The notes: generated by a model from the letters alone, not told the origin. 64,000 nucleotides of DNA from Undibacterium umbellatum (GCF_014284125.1 NZ_JACOFX010000022.1:1-64000), one strand, 5' to 3'. Positions 51,761 to 60,989 are shown, numbered from the stretch's first letter. Numbers and translations: made by a program.

Positions 51761-53122
51761 TCAATCCAGCTTGGTTTGTACGCTGCTGATACCAACTTCA
51801 GCAGTGCCGGATGCCAGTCTGACTTGTAGCAGGGATTGCGGCTTGAGTTCCGCCGTATTGCGCAGGGCCTTGCCTTTGTGGTCGCTGAGGATGGCATAGC
51901 CACGTTCCAGCGTGCGCTGAGGGTTGAGTAGCTCCAGTTGACCGCGCAAGGCAGATAACTGTTGCTGACGTCCTTCCTGGTGGCGTCTGCGTGCTTGTTG
52001 CAGGCGTCTTTGCATGTCGGCCAGCAATAGCCTTGGCTTGGCCAGATCCGGTTTATGGGCTTGCCAGCTTTGTGTCAATTGCATCAGTTCATGTCTGGCC
52101 TGAAGTATCGGCAGGCTGGCACTGTGGCTGAGATTGCGGGCCAGGCTTGCCAATTGCAGGCGCCTGGCCGCGATGGCCGCTTTGGGGCTGAGAAGGCGGC
52201 GGCTTTGCCAGTCGAGTGTCTGGGCCTGGTCATCCAGTTGCCTGTGCATGCAGCGGCTGAGTATTTGTACCTGGCGTTGTAATAACTGTAGCCAGGCATC
52301 TCTCGGTGCTGCGGCCAGTTCTGCTGCTGCTGTCGGGGTGGCGGCTCGCAGGTCGGCGGCAAAATCTGCGATAGTAAAGTCGGTTTCATGGCCTATACCA
52401 GCTATAACAGGCATAGGGCAGTTGACGATAGTACGGGCCACGACTTCTTCATTAAAGGCCCACAGGTCTTCCATACTGCCACCACCACGGCAGACCAGCA
52501 AGACATCACATTCTTCGCGGGCAGCGGCAGAGGCTATCGCCTGAGCAATTTTCATCCCCGCACCTTCGCCCTGTACCGGTGTTGGATAGAGGATGATATG
52601 CACATGCGGCGCACGTCTGTGCAGGGCGATCAGAATGTCGCGCAGGGCGGCTGCCTGCGGGCTGGTGACTATCCCTATTGTTTTGACAAAGGCAGGCAGG
52701 GGGCGCTTGCGTTCTGGATCAAACAAGCCTTCCTGCGTTAATTGTGCCTTCAAACGCAAGAATGCTTCATACAGGTTGCCAACGCCCGCTCGGCGTATGG
52801 CTTCTACACTCAATTGATAGTCACCACGCGGCGCATACAGGGTAACCAGGGCACGTACTTCTACCTTGTCTCCCTCTTTAGGCTGGAAGTCAGCATATTG
52901 CGCGCGGCCACGAAACATCACGGCCCTGACCTGGGCACCGCTATCTTTTAAGGTGAAATACCAATGTCCAGACGCGGCGCGGGTAAAGTTGGAAATCTCG
53001 CCAGAAACCCAGGTCAATGGCAGGTTGCGCTCCAAAAGCTGAGCAACGGCCTGGTTCAGCGCCGTAACTGTAATCACGGGAGGCGTGTTTACTGGAGTGG
53101 TATATGGCGATTCAGGATTCAT
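51761..53122 (-). CDS. xseA: exodeoxyribonuclease VII large subunit
   Basis: The catalytic subunit of ExoVII, which degrades single-stranded DNA in both directions. The protein is 453 residues: N-terminal OB fold (about 17-110, SGEISNFTRAASGHWYFTLK), catalytic core with SPQAAALRDI and the GGGSMEDLWAFNEE motif near 212-225, GHETDFTIADF near 243, and a long coiled-coil C-terminus (about 290-420) rich in Gln/Arg. Upstream lies the repeat-rich, gene-free region at 53.3-54.2 kb. Confidence 0.96.
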   Translation of the reverse strand: MNPESPYTTPVNTPPVITVTALNQAVAQLLERNLPLTWVSGEISNFTRAASGHWYFTLKDSGAQVRAVMFRGRAQYADFQPKEGDKVEVRALVTLYAPRGDYQLSVEAIRRAGVGNLYEAFLRLKAQLTQEGLFDPERKRPLPAFVKTIGIVTSPQAAALRDILIALHRRAPHVHIILYPTPVQGEGAGMKIAQAIASAAAREECDVLLVCRGGGSMEDLWAFNEEVVARTIVNCPMPVIAGIGHETDFTIADFAADLRAATPTAAAELAAAPRDAWLQLLQRQVQILSRCMHRQLDDQAQTLDWQSRRLLSPKAAIAARRLQLASLARNLSHSASLPILQARHELMQLTQSWQAHKPDLAKPRLLLADMQRRLQQARRRHQEGRQQQLSALRGQLELLNPQRTLERGYAILSDHKGKALRNTAELKPQSLLQVRLASGTAEVGISSVQTKLD

Positions 53123-53313
53123 AAAGCATGGCGGAGGAAAATCTGTCCACAGAAGCGTGGAATGGTCATCAGCATGTCATTTTGCCTCTTATATGTCAAA
53201 AGAAATGAAAGTTTACTATCTAAGTCTTTGATTTTTAATAAAAAACAACTTGCAAAAGAATGAGGCAAAATGAAAATTCCCTTTCAAATCAAGGACATTG
53301 CAGTGTATCTAGG

Positions 53314-54168
53314 AGCTTGTGCACAAACTTATCCACAGAAATTGTGATTAAGCTGTTGAAAACTTTGGTCTTCCACAAGCTACGCGCTTTTGCCTAAAAT
53401 AATGGCATATGGGTAATTCTTATTAAAATCAGATACTTAGCATCTTTCTTTGCGCTTTTACACAAGCTTGTCCACACATTTTGTGCAGAATAAGCGCTAG
53501 TTCACAGAATAAATGATCAAAAAAGCAAAACTCCAACCGTGATTGTTAATAAGTGTGGTTTGCCACTTTTTTAGGCGTGAAAAAAATAATTAATAAAATC
53601 AGTGGCTTAGTAACATCCCCCATACTTTTTCACATAGTTGTCCACATATTTTGTGCAAAAGCCTGAATGCAAGGGTTTTTTTGTTTTTGAATATTATTTT
53701 AAAGATAATTTATCTGTGGAAAAAATGTATCGCAGCACAAAAGTGCGCATTTGCCTGTTTTTCTGGCAGTTCCACTTATTTATTAAAAATCAGTGACTTA
53801 TGCCGCTTATTTACGGTAATGCACAATCTTGTCCACATATTTTGTGTAAAACAACGGGTTTCTTTTTCTGTAGAATTTTCTGATGAAATTTTGTGCAAAA
53901 AAGCCTCAAACTGCCTGCTTGCCTAAAATTTTTGCATCGCCATAATCTTCTTTAAAATCAGTAGCTTGTCATTGTATGCAAGACTTTTGCACATACTTGT
54001 CCACAAATTATGTGTAGAAAAGACGGCGGAGAAATGAAGAAAATGCAGTTTTATCCACAAAATGGCTGTGCCTAAATCTTTGGCAGGGATGAAAAAATTA
54101 AATAAATCATAGACTTGCGTATATTCGATGGACTTATCCACAAGCTTGCGCACAGATTTTGTGCAAAA
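53314..54168. repeat. gene-free block of degenerate repeats with DnaA-box-like nonamers
   Basis: About six units recur every 140-190 bases. Units 2-5 have TTAAAATCAG(T/A)-like text (53423, 53591, 53781, 53951), then 25-30 bases later CACA, CTTGTCCACA and ATTTTGTGCAAAA. TTATCCACA occurs at 53329, 54051 and 54134; TTGTCCACA at 53468, 53638, 53829 and 53997, all on the same strand. In most units the nonamer sits in the loop of an inverted repeat, e.g. GCGCTT...AAGCGC (53452-53497) or CTTTTGCACA...TGTGTAGAAAAG (unit 5). TTATCCACA is the classical DnaA box (established); a role in DnaA binding is inference. The rest of 53123-54331 is AT-rich with no credible gene. Confidence 0.8.
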
Positions 54169-54331
54169 CAGTGAATATCCTGAATTACTTTGTTTGTGAA
54201 TCGCTGCGTGCTTTCGCCGAAAATCGGGCCTTGAAACATTTTGTACCTAGTTTTTTGCGTTGCGCTCTTGCCCACAGGCAGACAACGCGCTACATTGCGG
54301 GCTTGGATTTAGGAACCTTCAAGGAGTTATT

Positions 54332-54937
54332 TTGTTCGCCATCATTCAAGCCGCAGGCTGGCCAATTTATTTTTTATTGATTGCCTCAGTTATTGCGCTG
54401 ACACTAATCATAGAACGCAGTCTTTCTTTGCGCCGTAACCGCATCTTGCCACCCACTCTGGTTGACGAAGTCATCCGTGTTTATCAGGCTGGCAAAGTCA
54501 AGCCAGAAGTCATAGAGCAACTGGCAGGCAATTCGCCACTGGGTAAAGTATTGGCTGCTGGTTTGCGCAATGTGAATGCGCCGCGTGAAGTCATGAAAGA
54601 ATCCATAGAAGAAGCTGGTAGCGCAGTGGCGCATGAACTTGAACGTTTCCTGACTACCCTGGGTACGATTGCGTCCCTGGCACCTTTGATGGGTTTGTTT
54701 GGTACTGTTGTCGGTATGATAGAAATTTTCGGTTCGCAAAATGCGACCGGTGCCAACCCGGCACAACTGGCGCATGGTATTTCTGTGGCCTTGTATAACA
54801 CGGGCTTTGGTTTGATGATCGCCATGCCTGCGATGGTGTTCTGGCGTCATTTCCGCGCTCTGGTGGATAGCATCGTTGTCGATATGGAGCAGCAAGCTAT
54901 CAAGTTTGTTGATGTCGTCCACAGCGCCAGGAAGTAG
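54332..54937 (+). CDS. exbB: ExbB/TolQ-family proton channel protein, second system
   Basis: It has 201 residues starting at a TTG (54332) that has AAGGAG 5 bases upstream and gives the normal ExbB start MFAIIQAAGWP; the ATG at 54260 in the same frame adds 24 unlikely residues. Membrane segments near 8-30, 108-130 and 155-178, with SLAPLMGLFGTVVGMIEIF conserved. It begins the exbB-exbD-lpxK-Trm112-kdsB-adk run typical of betaproteobacteria. It is a distinct, shorter paralogue of the ExbB at 1.5 kb and may serve lipid-envelope or TolQR-like functions. Confidence 0.93.
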   Translation: MFAIIQAAGWPIYFLLIASVIALTLIIERSLSLRRNRILPPTLVDEVIRVYQAGKVKPEVIEQLAGNSPLGKVLAAGLRNVNAPREVMKESIEEAGSAVAHELERFLTTLGTIASLAPLMGLFGTVVGMIEIFGSQNATGANPAQLAHGISVALYNTGFGLMIAMPAMVFWRHFRALVDSIVVDMEQQAIKFVDVVHSARK

Positions 54938-54939
54938 TC

Positions 54940-55383
54940 ATGAATTTTCGTAAAGGAAGGGGCAGGGAAGAGCCAGAGATCAACCTGATCCCGTTTATCG
55001 ACGTCTTGCTGGTGATCCTGATTTTCCTGATGGTGACGACGACATATAGCCGTTTCACCGAATTGCAAATTACCTTGCCAACTGCAGATGCAGAAAAAGC
55101 CCAGGACAAGCCGAATCAGATAGATATCGGTATCGATGCCCAGGGTCGCTACAAGATCAACAGTCAAGCGGTGTCTTTCCTTGATACCCTGACACTGGCA
55201 GAAGACCTGAAAAAAGCGGCAGCCGCGCTGGAAGCTGGCAAGACTGGTGCGCAGCCGGATCCTGTGATCATCATCAACGCTGACCGTGCGACCAGTCACC
55301 AATCCGTGATTGATGTGCTGGAAGCGGCGCGTATTGCTGGTATGGCCAAAGTCACATTTGCTGCGCAGGCTACTGCAAAGTGA
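54940..55383 (+). CDS. exbD: ExbD/TolR-family protein, second system
   Basis: Partner of the preceding ExbB, 147 residues. Short basic cytoplasmic N-terminus, transmembrane helix at about 16-36 with the functional aspartate D21 in IPFIDVLLVIL, periplasmic domain to the end. It starts 2 bases after the exbB stop. A terminator-like hairpin follows, so lpxK may have partly separate expression. Confidence 0.94.
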   Translation: MNFRKGRGREEPEINLIPFIDVLLVILIFLMVTTTYSRFTELQITLPTADAEKAQDKPNQIDIGIDAQGRYKINSQAVSFLDTLTLAEDLKKAAAALEAGKTGAQPDPVIIINADRATSHQSVIDVLEAARIAGMAKVTFAAQATAK

Positions 55384-55429
55384 CAGCCTGGAATGTGAAC
55401 TGAGTACTGTTACAGTGACAGACAAAAAG

Positions 55430-55462
55430 CGGGGAGTGTGTAACTCCCCGTTTCCTTTTTTT
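55430..55462 (+). terminator. terminator-like hairpin between exbD and lpxK
   Basis: CGGGGAGT (55430-55437) pairs with ACTCCCCG (55443-55450) around a 5-base loop and is followed by TTTCCTTTTTTT. It would end or attenuate the exbB-exbD transcript before lpxK. Confidence 0.8.
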
Positions 55463-55492
55463 AGAACGAAAAGAGAGCGACAAGAGAGTGAC

Positions 55493-56533
55493 ATGCGGGC
55501 AGTATTAGAAAAAATCTTGTTAAATGCCTGGCAAAAGCGTGGGTTGCTGGCTTGCCTGCTGTGGCCAGTGTCCAAACTATTCCAGCTTATCATCACTTTC
55601 CGTTTCGGATTGTTTGTGATGGGCTATAAAGCGCAGACACAAATGCCTGTGCCAGTTGTAGTCGTTGGTAATATCTTTATAGGCGGCACTGGCAAGACAC
55701 CGCTGGTGATCTGGCTGGTGCAGCAATTACAGCATGCAGGCTGGCATCCTGCTGTCATTTCCCGCGGTTATGGCGTGCAGGCTGATAGTGTGATCCTGCT
55801 CGACGCCGCATCGCTGCCGCAGCAGGTGGGTGATGAGCCTGTGTTGATTGCAGCCAGGGCGCAATGCCCGGTAGCTGTCGGGCGTGACCGGGTGGCAGTG
55901 GCCCGCTGTGTGCTTGCGGCTAACCCGGAAGTGGATGTCATCATTGCTGATGATGGTTTGCAGCATTACGCTTTGGGACGTGATGTGGAACTGGTGCTGT
56001 TTGATCAGCGCGGCGCTGGTAATGGCTGGCTGTTGCCAGCGGGGCCTTTGCGTGAGCCTGTAGGAAGAAGGCGTGACTTTACTATCTGCAATCTGGCGGG
56101 GCAAGAAGTGGCATTCCCAGCTTCGCTGCCTGCGGATACTGTGCGCATGCATTTGCAGGCAGGCCAGGCATATCGCCTGAATGACGATAGGCAGCAGCGT
56201 TCATTGCTTGAATTCCAGGGGCAAAGTTTGCTGGCAGCGGCTGGCATAGGCAATCCACAACGGTTTTTCACTATGTTGGCAACACAAGGTTTGCAATGTC
56301 AGACCCTGGCTTTTCCTGATCACCATGCCTTTGATGTGCAGAGTTTTAAGGGGGTAGATGTCGATTGCATTCTGATTACCGAAAAGGATGCAGTAAAATG
56401 TAGGCAAATCCCGGCTTTACTGGACGATGCCCGCATCTGGGTGGTGCCAGTCGAAGCTCAACTCGATGCAGCTTTTGCCGCATCCCTGATACAAATGATT
56501 TCGGAGAAAAAGCATGGACGCACGTCTGCTTGA
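55493..56533 (+). CDS. lpxK: tetraacyldisaccharide 4'-kinase
   Basis: It phosphorylates the 4' position of the lipid A disaccharide precursor at the inner membrane. The protein is 346 residues from the ATG at 55493 (MRAVLEKILLNAWQKRG); the open frame extends back into exbD in an unrelated reading. N-terminal membrane anchor about 17-42, P-loop GGTGKTP near 64, then ADDGLQHYALGRD and ITEKDAVK motifs of the family. Overlaps the Trm112 gene by 20 bases. Confidence 0.95.
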   Translation: MRAVLEKILLNAWQKRGLLACLLWPVSKLFQLIITFRFGLFVMGYKAQTQMPVPVVVVGNIFIGGTGKTPLVIWLVQQLQHAGWHPAVISRGYGVQADSVILLDAASLPQQVGDEPVLIAARAQCPVAVGRDRVAVARCVLAANPEVDVIIADDGLQHYALGRDVELVLFDQRGAGNGWLLPAGPLREPVGRRRDFTICNLAGQEVAFPASLPADTVRMHLQAGQAYRLNDDRQQRSLLEFQGQSLLAAAGIGNPQRFFTMLATQGLQCQTLAFPDHHAFDVQSFKGVDVDCILITEKDAVKCRQIPALLDDARIWVVPVEAQLDAAFAASLIQMISEKKHGRTSA

Positions 56534-56708
56534 TGTGTTGGTTTGCCCTTTGTGCAAAGGACAATTGGTCTACCAAAAAGCCAGTCAGGAATTGATTTGC
56601 TATGGCGATAAACTGGCTTACCAGATACGCGATGATATCCCCATCATGTGGGCAGATCAGGCTCGCGCGCTGAGCAATGAAGAAATCGACGCCAGACCTA
56701 AGGCTTAG
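56514..56708 (+). CDS. Trm112-family small protein (YcaR-like)
   Basis: A 64-residue protein with the Trm112/UPF0434 pattern MDARLLDVLVCPLCKGQL and IRDDIPIMWADQAR. CPLC carries two cysteines as in a zinc-knuckle, of which the rest is degenerate. Its gene starts inside lpxK and is followed 6 bases later by kdsB, the order found in many Gram-negative bacteria. The precise role is not established. Confidence 0.93.
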   Translation: MDARLLDVLVCPLCKGQLVYQKASQELICYGDKLAYQIRDDIPIMWADQARALSNEEIDARPKA

Positions 56709-56714
56709 CGTTTT

Positions 56715-57473
56715 ATGAGTTTTATCGCCATTATCCCGGCCCGGCTGGCTTCCAGCCGTTTACCGAATAAACCCCTGGCAGATATAGGCGGCAAGCCCAT
56801 GGTGGTGCGCACGGCGGAACAGGCCTTATTGTCTGGTGCCAGTGCCATCATGGTAGCCACTGACCATACCGACATCGTCGCAGCCTGTAAGGCCCACGGA
56901 GTGCCAGTATGTATGACGAGGGCCGATCACCCATCCGGTACCGACCGCATTGCCGAAGTCGCCGCCAGCATGAACCTGACTGACGATGCCGTTGTCGTCA
57001 ATGTGCAAGGTGACGAGCCGCTGATAGATCCAACCCTGATCGCTGCGACAGCGGCACTGGTGAATGCAGATGTGCCTATGGCGACCGCTGCTCATCCTAT
57101 CCATGCTGTAGAAGACGGTTTTAATCCGAATGTCGTCAAGGTGGTATTGGACAAACATGGCCGCGCCCTGTATTTTTCACGCGCCACCATACCTTGGCAC
57201 AGGGATGGATTTACCGTCAGCCGCGAACAGTTTCCGCCCGCTTATGCGCCTTTGCGTCATATCGGTTTGTATGCCTACCGCAACGATTTCTTAAAAAAAT
57301 ATCCGCAACTCGCTGTTTCTCCATTGGAACAAATTGAGGCTCTGGAGCAATTAAGGGTTTTGTGGCACGGCTATGCAATCGCAGTTCATGTTACTGGCTC
57401 CAGCCCTGCGCCAGGAGTTGATACGGCAGAAGATCTGGAACGTGTCCGGCAGTTTTTTATGGATAAGAAATAA
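56715..57473 (+). CDS. kdsB: CMP-Kdo synthetase (3-deoxy-manno-octulosonate cytidylyltransferase)
   Basis: It activates Kdo with CTP for transfer to lipid A, in the cytoplasm. The protein is 252 residues with the nucleotidyltransferase start IPARLASSRLPNKPLADIGG and VNVQGDEPLIDP near 95, HIGLYAYRNDFL near 178 and LEQLRVLWHGY near 212. Together with lpxK it makes this a lipopolysaccharide segment. Normal length. Confidence 0.96.
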   Translation: MSFIAIIPARLASSRLPNKPLADIGGKPMVVRTAEQALLSGASAIMVATDHTDIVAACKAHGVPVCMTRADHPSGTDRIAEVAASMNLTDDAVVVNVQGDEPLIDPTLIAATAALVNADVPMATAAHPIHAVEDGFNPNVVKVVLDKHGRALYFSRATIPWHRDGFTVSREQFPPAYAPLRHIGLYAYRNDFLKKYPQLAVSPLEQIEALEQLRVLWHGYAIAVHVTGSSPAPGVDTAEDLERVRQFFMDKK

Positions 57474-57671
57474 AAAAACGGGCAAATCCCCAAGTTTTCG
57501 TGGCAAAGCATCAAGATATGCGAAAATTGTGGTAAGTTTCGTGAAAAGAAACTGTGTTATCAAGCTAAATAAGAAAAGCAAAAAAAGAGCCGTGCCTGCC
57601 ATGAAACCACTGGCTGTCATGTTTTGATAATACAGGCACAAAAAATTCAAACTCGTCTTAGGAAATTTAAC

Positions 57672-58328
57672 ATGCGTCTTATTTTGTTGGGAGCGCCGGG
57701 AGCCGGCAAAGGTACACAAGCCAATTACATCAAAGAAAAATACAATATCCCGCAAATCTCTACTGGTGATATGTTGCGTGCTGCAATTGCCGCTGGCACA
57801 GCTTTGGGTCTGGAAGCAAAAAAAGTCATGGACACCGGTGGTTTGGTATCTGATGACATCATCATCGGTCTGGTCAAAGACCGGCTGACACAGCCAGATT
57901 GTGCCAATGGTTATTTGTTCGACGGTTTCCCACGTACAACGCCACAAGCAGATGCGATGAAGGATGCTGGCGTCACAATAGACTATGTACTGGAAATCAA
58001 TGTGCCGGATGAAGCGATTGTCGATCGTATGAGTGGTCGCCGCGTCCATCCTGGTTCTGGCCGTACTTATCATGTCAAATTCAATCCGCCAAAAGTCGAA
58101 GGCAAGGATGATGTGACTGGCGAAGAGCTGGTACAACGCCCTGACGACAAGGAAGAAACCGTCAAGAAGCGTTTGTCTGTGTATCACGAACAGACTGAAA
58201 TCCTGTTGACTTATTATGGTGACTGGGCCAAGTCTGGCAAACCAGGGGCACCTAAATATCGCAAGATCGCTGGTGTCGGACCGGTAGAGTCCATCCGCGA
58301 TAGCGCATTTGCGGCGCTGTCTGAATAA
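57672..58328 (+). CDS. adk: adenylate kinase
   Basis: It interconverts ATP + AMP and 2 ADP. The protein is 218 residues from the ATG at 57672 (AGGAAAT upstream; 16 in-frame codons before it are spurious). P-loop GAPGAGKGTQ at 7-16, AMP site STGDMLRAA near 30, and LID domain (about 122-165) without the four cysteines, so of the non-zinc Gram-negative type. It has its own terminator. Confidence 0.97.
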   Translation: MRLILLGAPGAGKGTQANYIKEKYNIPQISTGDMLRAAIAAGTALGLEAKKVMDTGGLVSDDIIIGLVKDRLTQPDCANGYLFDGFPRTTPQADAMKDAGVTIDYVLEINVPDEAIVDRMSGRRVHPGSGRTYHVKFNPPKVEGKDDVTGEELVQRPDDKEETVKKRLSVYHEQTEILLTYYGDWAKSGKPGAPKYRKIAGVGPVESIRDSAFAALSE

Positions 58329-58336
58329 GTAAGTAA

Positions 58337-58366
58337 AAAGCGGACTGCATTGTCCGCTTTTTTTTA
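58337..58366 (+). terminator. rho-independent terminator after adk
   Basis: AAAGCGGAC (58337-58345) pairs with GTCCGCTTT (58352-58360) and is followed by further T residues (58361-58365). Confidence 0.92.
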
Positions 58367-58566
58367 TGGCTAGCCCCAGCCAGATTTCTCCAGAAATGTG
58401 GGCTACGTAAAAGTTTCGCAGTGTGCAGGATTCATTTTTGTCATTTGATGCAAGGCGGTCTGGCATCAGAGTCTGGAAAATGAAGAATTGTCGTTGTTTC
58501 ACTTTGTCGTTAAAAAAATGCATGTGCCCACAAGGCCGACATGCCTATAACATTGGAGGAGTCAAC

Positions 58567-60789
58567 ATGACAGCAAGTCTTTGGTTTGTCATCGCATGTG
58601 GCGTCATCGCCGTACTATATGGTTTGATTTCGCGTAGCTGGATCTTAAGACAGGATGCCGGTAACGCGCGTATGCAGGAAATTGCCACCGCCATTCAGCA
58701 AGGCGCTGCCGCTTATCTGGCGCGACAGTACCGCACCATCGCCATCGTTGGCGCGGTGCTGTTCATCGTCGTAGCTATAATCCCTGGCCTGGGTTTGATC
58801 ACTGCCATCGGTTTTCTGATCGGTGCAGTTCTCTCGGGTGCCTGCGGTTTCATCGGCATGAATGTGTCAGTCAGAGCAAATGTCAGAACTGCGCAAGCTG
58901 CAACCAAGGGCATGAATGAAGCGCTGGACGTGGCTTTCCGTGGCGGTGCCATCACAGGTATGCTGGTGGTCGGACTTGGTTTGCTGGGCGTAACTATCTT
59001 CTATTGGGTATTGGTATGCAATGCTGCTGGAGGTACGCTGACACAGCATGACGTGATCAAGCCCCTCATCGGCCTGGCCTTTGGCGCTTCGCTGATTTCC
59101 ATCTTCGCCCGTCTTGGTGGTGGCATCTTTACCAAGGGCGCTGACGTTGGTGCCGATCTGGTTGGCAAGGTGGAAGCCGGTATTCCTGAAGATGATCCGC
59201 GTAACCCCGCCGTGATTGCCGACAATGTTGGTGACAATGTCGGTGACTGCGCCGGTATGGCTGCGGATTTGTTTGAAACCTATGTAGTGACCCTGATTGC
59301 TACCATGTTGCTGGGGGCGCTGGTGATTACCAGTGATGTCACTGCCGCGATTGTCTATCCCCTATTGCTGGGAGCTGTTTCCATCCTGGCTTCCATCGTC
59401 GGCTGTTCCATGGTGAAAGCCAAGCCGGGCAAGAAAATCATGTCAGCCCTGTACACAGGTTTGTGGTGGGCAGCCGGCTTGTCGCTGGTCGGTTTTGCCA
59501 TCGTCACTTGGCAAGTCTGGCCTGATGAAGCCATGCGCATGAAGATGATGGGCTCATCACTGGTGGGTATCGTCCTCACCGGCCTGATGGTGTATATCAC
59601 TGAATATTACACAGGCACAGACTTCAAGCCGGTACAGCACGTGGCCCAGGCATCGACCACAGGTCACGGTACCAATATCATTGCCGGTTTGGGCGTGTCG
59701 ATGAAGTCGACTGCCTGGCCAGTGCTTGCGGTGTGTGCATCCATCCTCGTTTCTTATCAACTCGCCGGTTTGTACGGCATCGCGATTGCTGCAACTTCCA
59801 TGTTGTCGATGGCGGGCATCATTGTGGCGCTCGATGCCTATGGCCCTATCACTGACAATGCTGGTGGGATTGCTGAAATGTCAGAAATGCCTGCTTCAGT
59901 GCGTGCGATTACTGATCCACTGGATGCAGTCGGTAATACAACCAAGGCTGTGACCAAGGGCTATGCGATAGGCTCTGCCGGTCTGGCTGCGCTGGTGTTG
60001 TTTGCTGATTACACCCATGCGCTGGATTCTGTCGGCAAGAGCACTTCGTTTGATTTGTCGAATCCACAAGTTATCGTCGGCCTGTTTATCGGTGGCCTGA
60101 TTCCTTACTTGTTTGGTGCCATGGCTATGGAGGCCGTGGGTCGTGCTGCCGGTGCCGTGGTGGTGGAAGTACGTCGCCAGTTCAAGGAAATCAAGGGCAT
60201 CATGGATGGCACAGGCAAGCCTGAGTATGACAAGGCTGTTGACATGCTGACGACATCTGCCATCAAGGAAATGATCATTCCGTCGCTGTTGCCTGTCATC
60301 GTGCCTATTCTGGTGGGCATGTTGCTGGGGCCAGCTGCGTTGGGTGGCTTGTTGATGGGCACTATCGTGACTGGTTTGTTTGTCGCTATCTCCATGACTA
60401 CCGGTGGTGGTGCCTGGGACAATGCCAAGAAATATATAGAAGATGGTCATTTCGGTGGCAAGGGGTCAGAAGCGCACAAAGCTGCCGTGACCGGGGATAC
60501 TGTTGGTGATCCTTACAAGGATACGGCTGGCCCAGCTATTAATCCCCTGATTAAGATCATCAATATTGTCGCCTTGCTGCTGGTGCCTATCTTGCCTGCG
60601 GTTGGCACGAATGAAGCAGCCAAGCATGTCACGCCAACGATGCCGGTAGTGCAATCGGCAACACCAGCGGCATCTGCATCAGCGTCAGTACCGGTGTTGG
60701 TACCTGCACCGGCGTCCGCTTCAGTATCTGCTCCTGTGGTAGTGCCTGGGTTACCGGGAATGCAAGAAGCCACACCTGCCAGCAAGTAA
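58567..60789 (+). CDS. hppA: membrane-bound proton-pumping pyrophosphatase
   Basis: It couples hydrolysis of pyrophosphate to proton export across the inner membrane. From the ATG at 58567 (GGAGGAG close upstream; earlier in-frame codons are not protein-like) it has 740 residues and about 15-16 membrane segments. Substrate-binding motifs include GGGIFTKGADVGADLVGKVE near 180 and DNVGDNVGDCAGMAADLFE near 219. GNTTKAVTKGYAIGSA has Lys at the site where K+-dependent enzymes have Ala, marking the K+-independent H+-pumping type (established). The last 60 residues form an unusual Ala/Ser/Pro/Val-rich tail. Confidence 0.95.
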   Translation: MTASLWFVIACGVIAVLYGLISRSWILRQDAGNARMQEIATAIQQGAAAYLARQYRTIAIVGAVLFIVVAIIPGLGLITAIGFLIGAVLSGACGFIGMNVSVRANVRTAQAATKGMNEALDVAFRGGAITGMLVVGLGLLGVTIFYWVLVCNAAGGTLTQHDVIKPLIGLAFGASLISIFARLGGGIFTKGADVGADLVGKVEAGIPEDDPRNPAVIADNVGDNVGDCAGMAADLFETYVVTLIATMLLGALVITSDVTAAIVYPLLLGAVSILASIVGCSMVKAKPGKKIMSALYTGLWWAAGLSLVGFAIVTWQVWPDEAMRMKMMGSSLVGIVLTGLMVYITEYYTGTDFKPVQHVAQASTTGHGTNIIAGLGVSMKSTAWPVLAVCASILVSYQLAGLYGIAIAATSMLSMAGIIVALDAYGPITDNAGGIAEMSEMPASVRAITDPLDAVGNTTKAVTKGYAIGSAGLAALVLFADYTHALDSVGKSTSFDLSNPQVIVGLFIGGLIPYLFGAMAMEAVGRAAGAVVVEVRRQFKEIKGIMDGTGKPEYDKAVDMLTTSAIKEMIIPSLLPVIVPILVGMLLGPAALGGLLMGTIVTGLFVAISMTTGGGAWDNAKKYIEDGHFGGKGSEAHKAAVTGDTVGDPYKDTAGPAINPLIKIINIVALLLVPILPAVGTNEAAKHVTPTMPVVQSATPAASASASVPVLVPAPASASVSAPVVVPGLPGMQEATPASK

Positions 60790-60819
60790 TAGCTTTTGCA
60801 GGGTTTGGTCTCTGGTTTG

Positions 60820-60853
60820 AAAAGTGGTGGCAATTATTGCTGCCACTTTTTTT
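60820..60853 (+). terminator. rho-independent terminator after hppA
   Basis: AAAAGTGGTGGCA (60820-60832) pairs, with one wobble, with TGCTGCCACTTTT (60838-60850) followed by TTT. Placed 30 bases after the hppA stop. Confidence 0.85.
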
Positions 60854-60894
60854 ACTTTTGGCTTTGTACAATTGTTCGCTACAATAGGGTTATG

Positions 60895-60908
60895 TGACGT
60901 TAACGTAA
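60895..60908. promoter_or_regulatory. candidate LiuR-type operator before the dehydrogenase gene
   Basis: TGACGTTAACGTAA is a palindrome except for one base pair, followed by a further ACGTAAC. As I recall, ACGTTAACGT-like dyads are the sites of the MerR-family regulator LiuR, which controls branched-chain amino-acid and fatty-acid degradation genes. The gene that follows fits such a regulon. Assignment is by motif only. Confidence 0.4.
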
Positions 60909-60989
60909 ACGTAACCGACATTGAGCGGTGATTCGCTAACTGCATTTAGTGTTGACGACCGATTCATCTTTAAACTTGGAGAGACAAAC

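Noticed and set aside
53651..53926. 91-codon open frame in the repeat block
   Set aside because: It runs through the repeat units, lacks a ribosome binding site and has no recognisable composition or domain.
53314..54168. CRISPR-like array
   Set aside because: Units are 140-190 bases apart, degenerate and contain no constant 24-40 base repeat with regular spacers; no cas genes are near.
57351..58523. 390-codon minus-strand frame
   Set aside because: It crosses the kdsB end, the adk gene and the adk terminator in antisense; no domain is recognisable.
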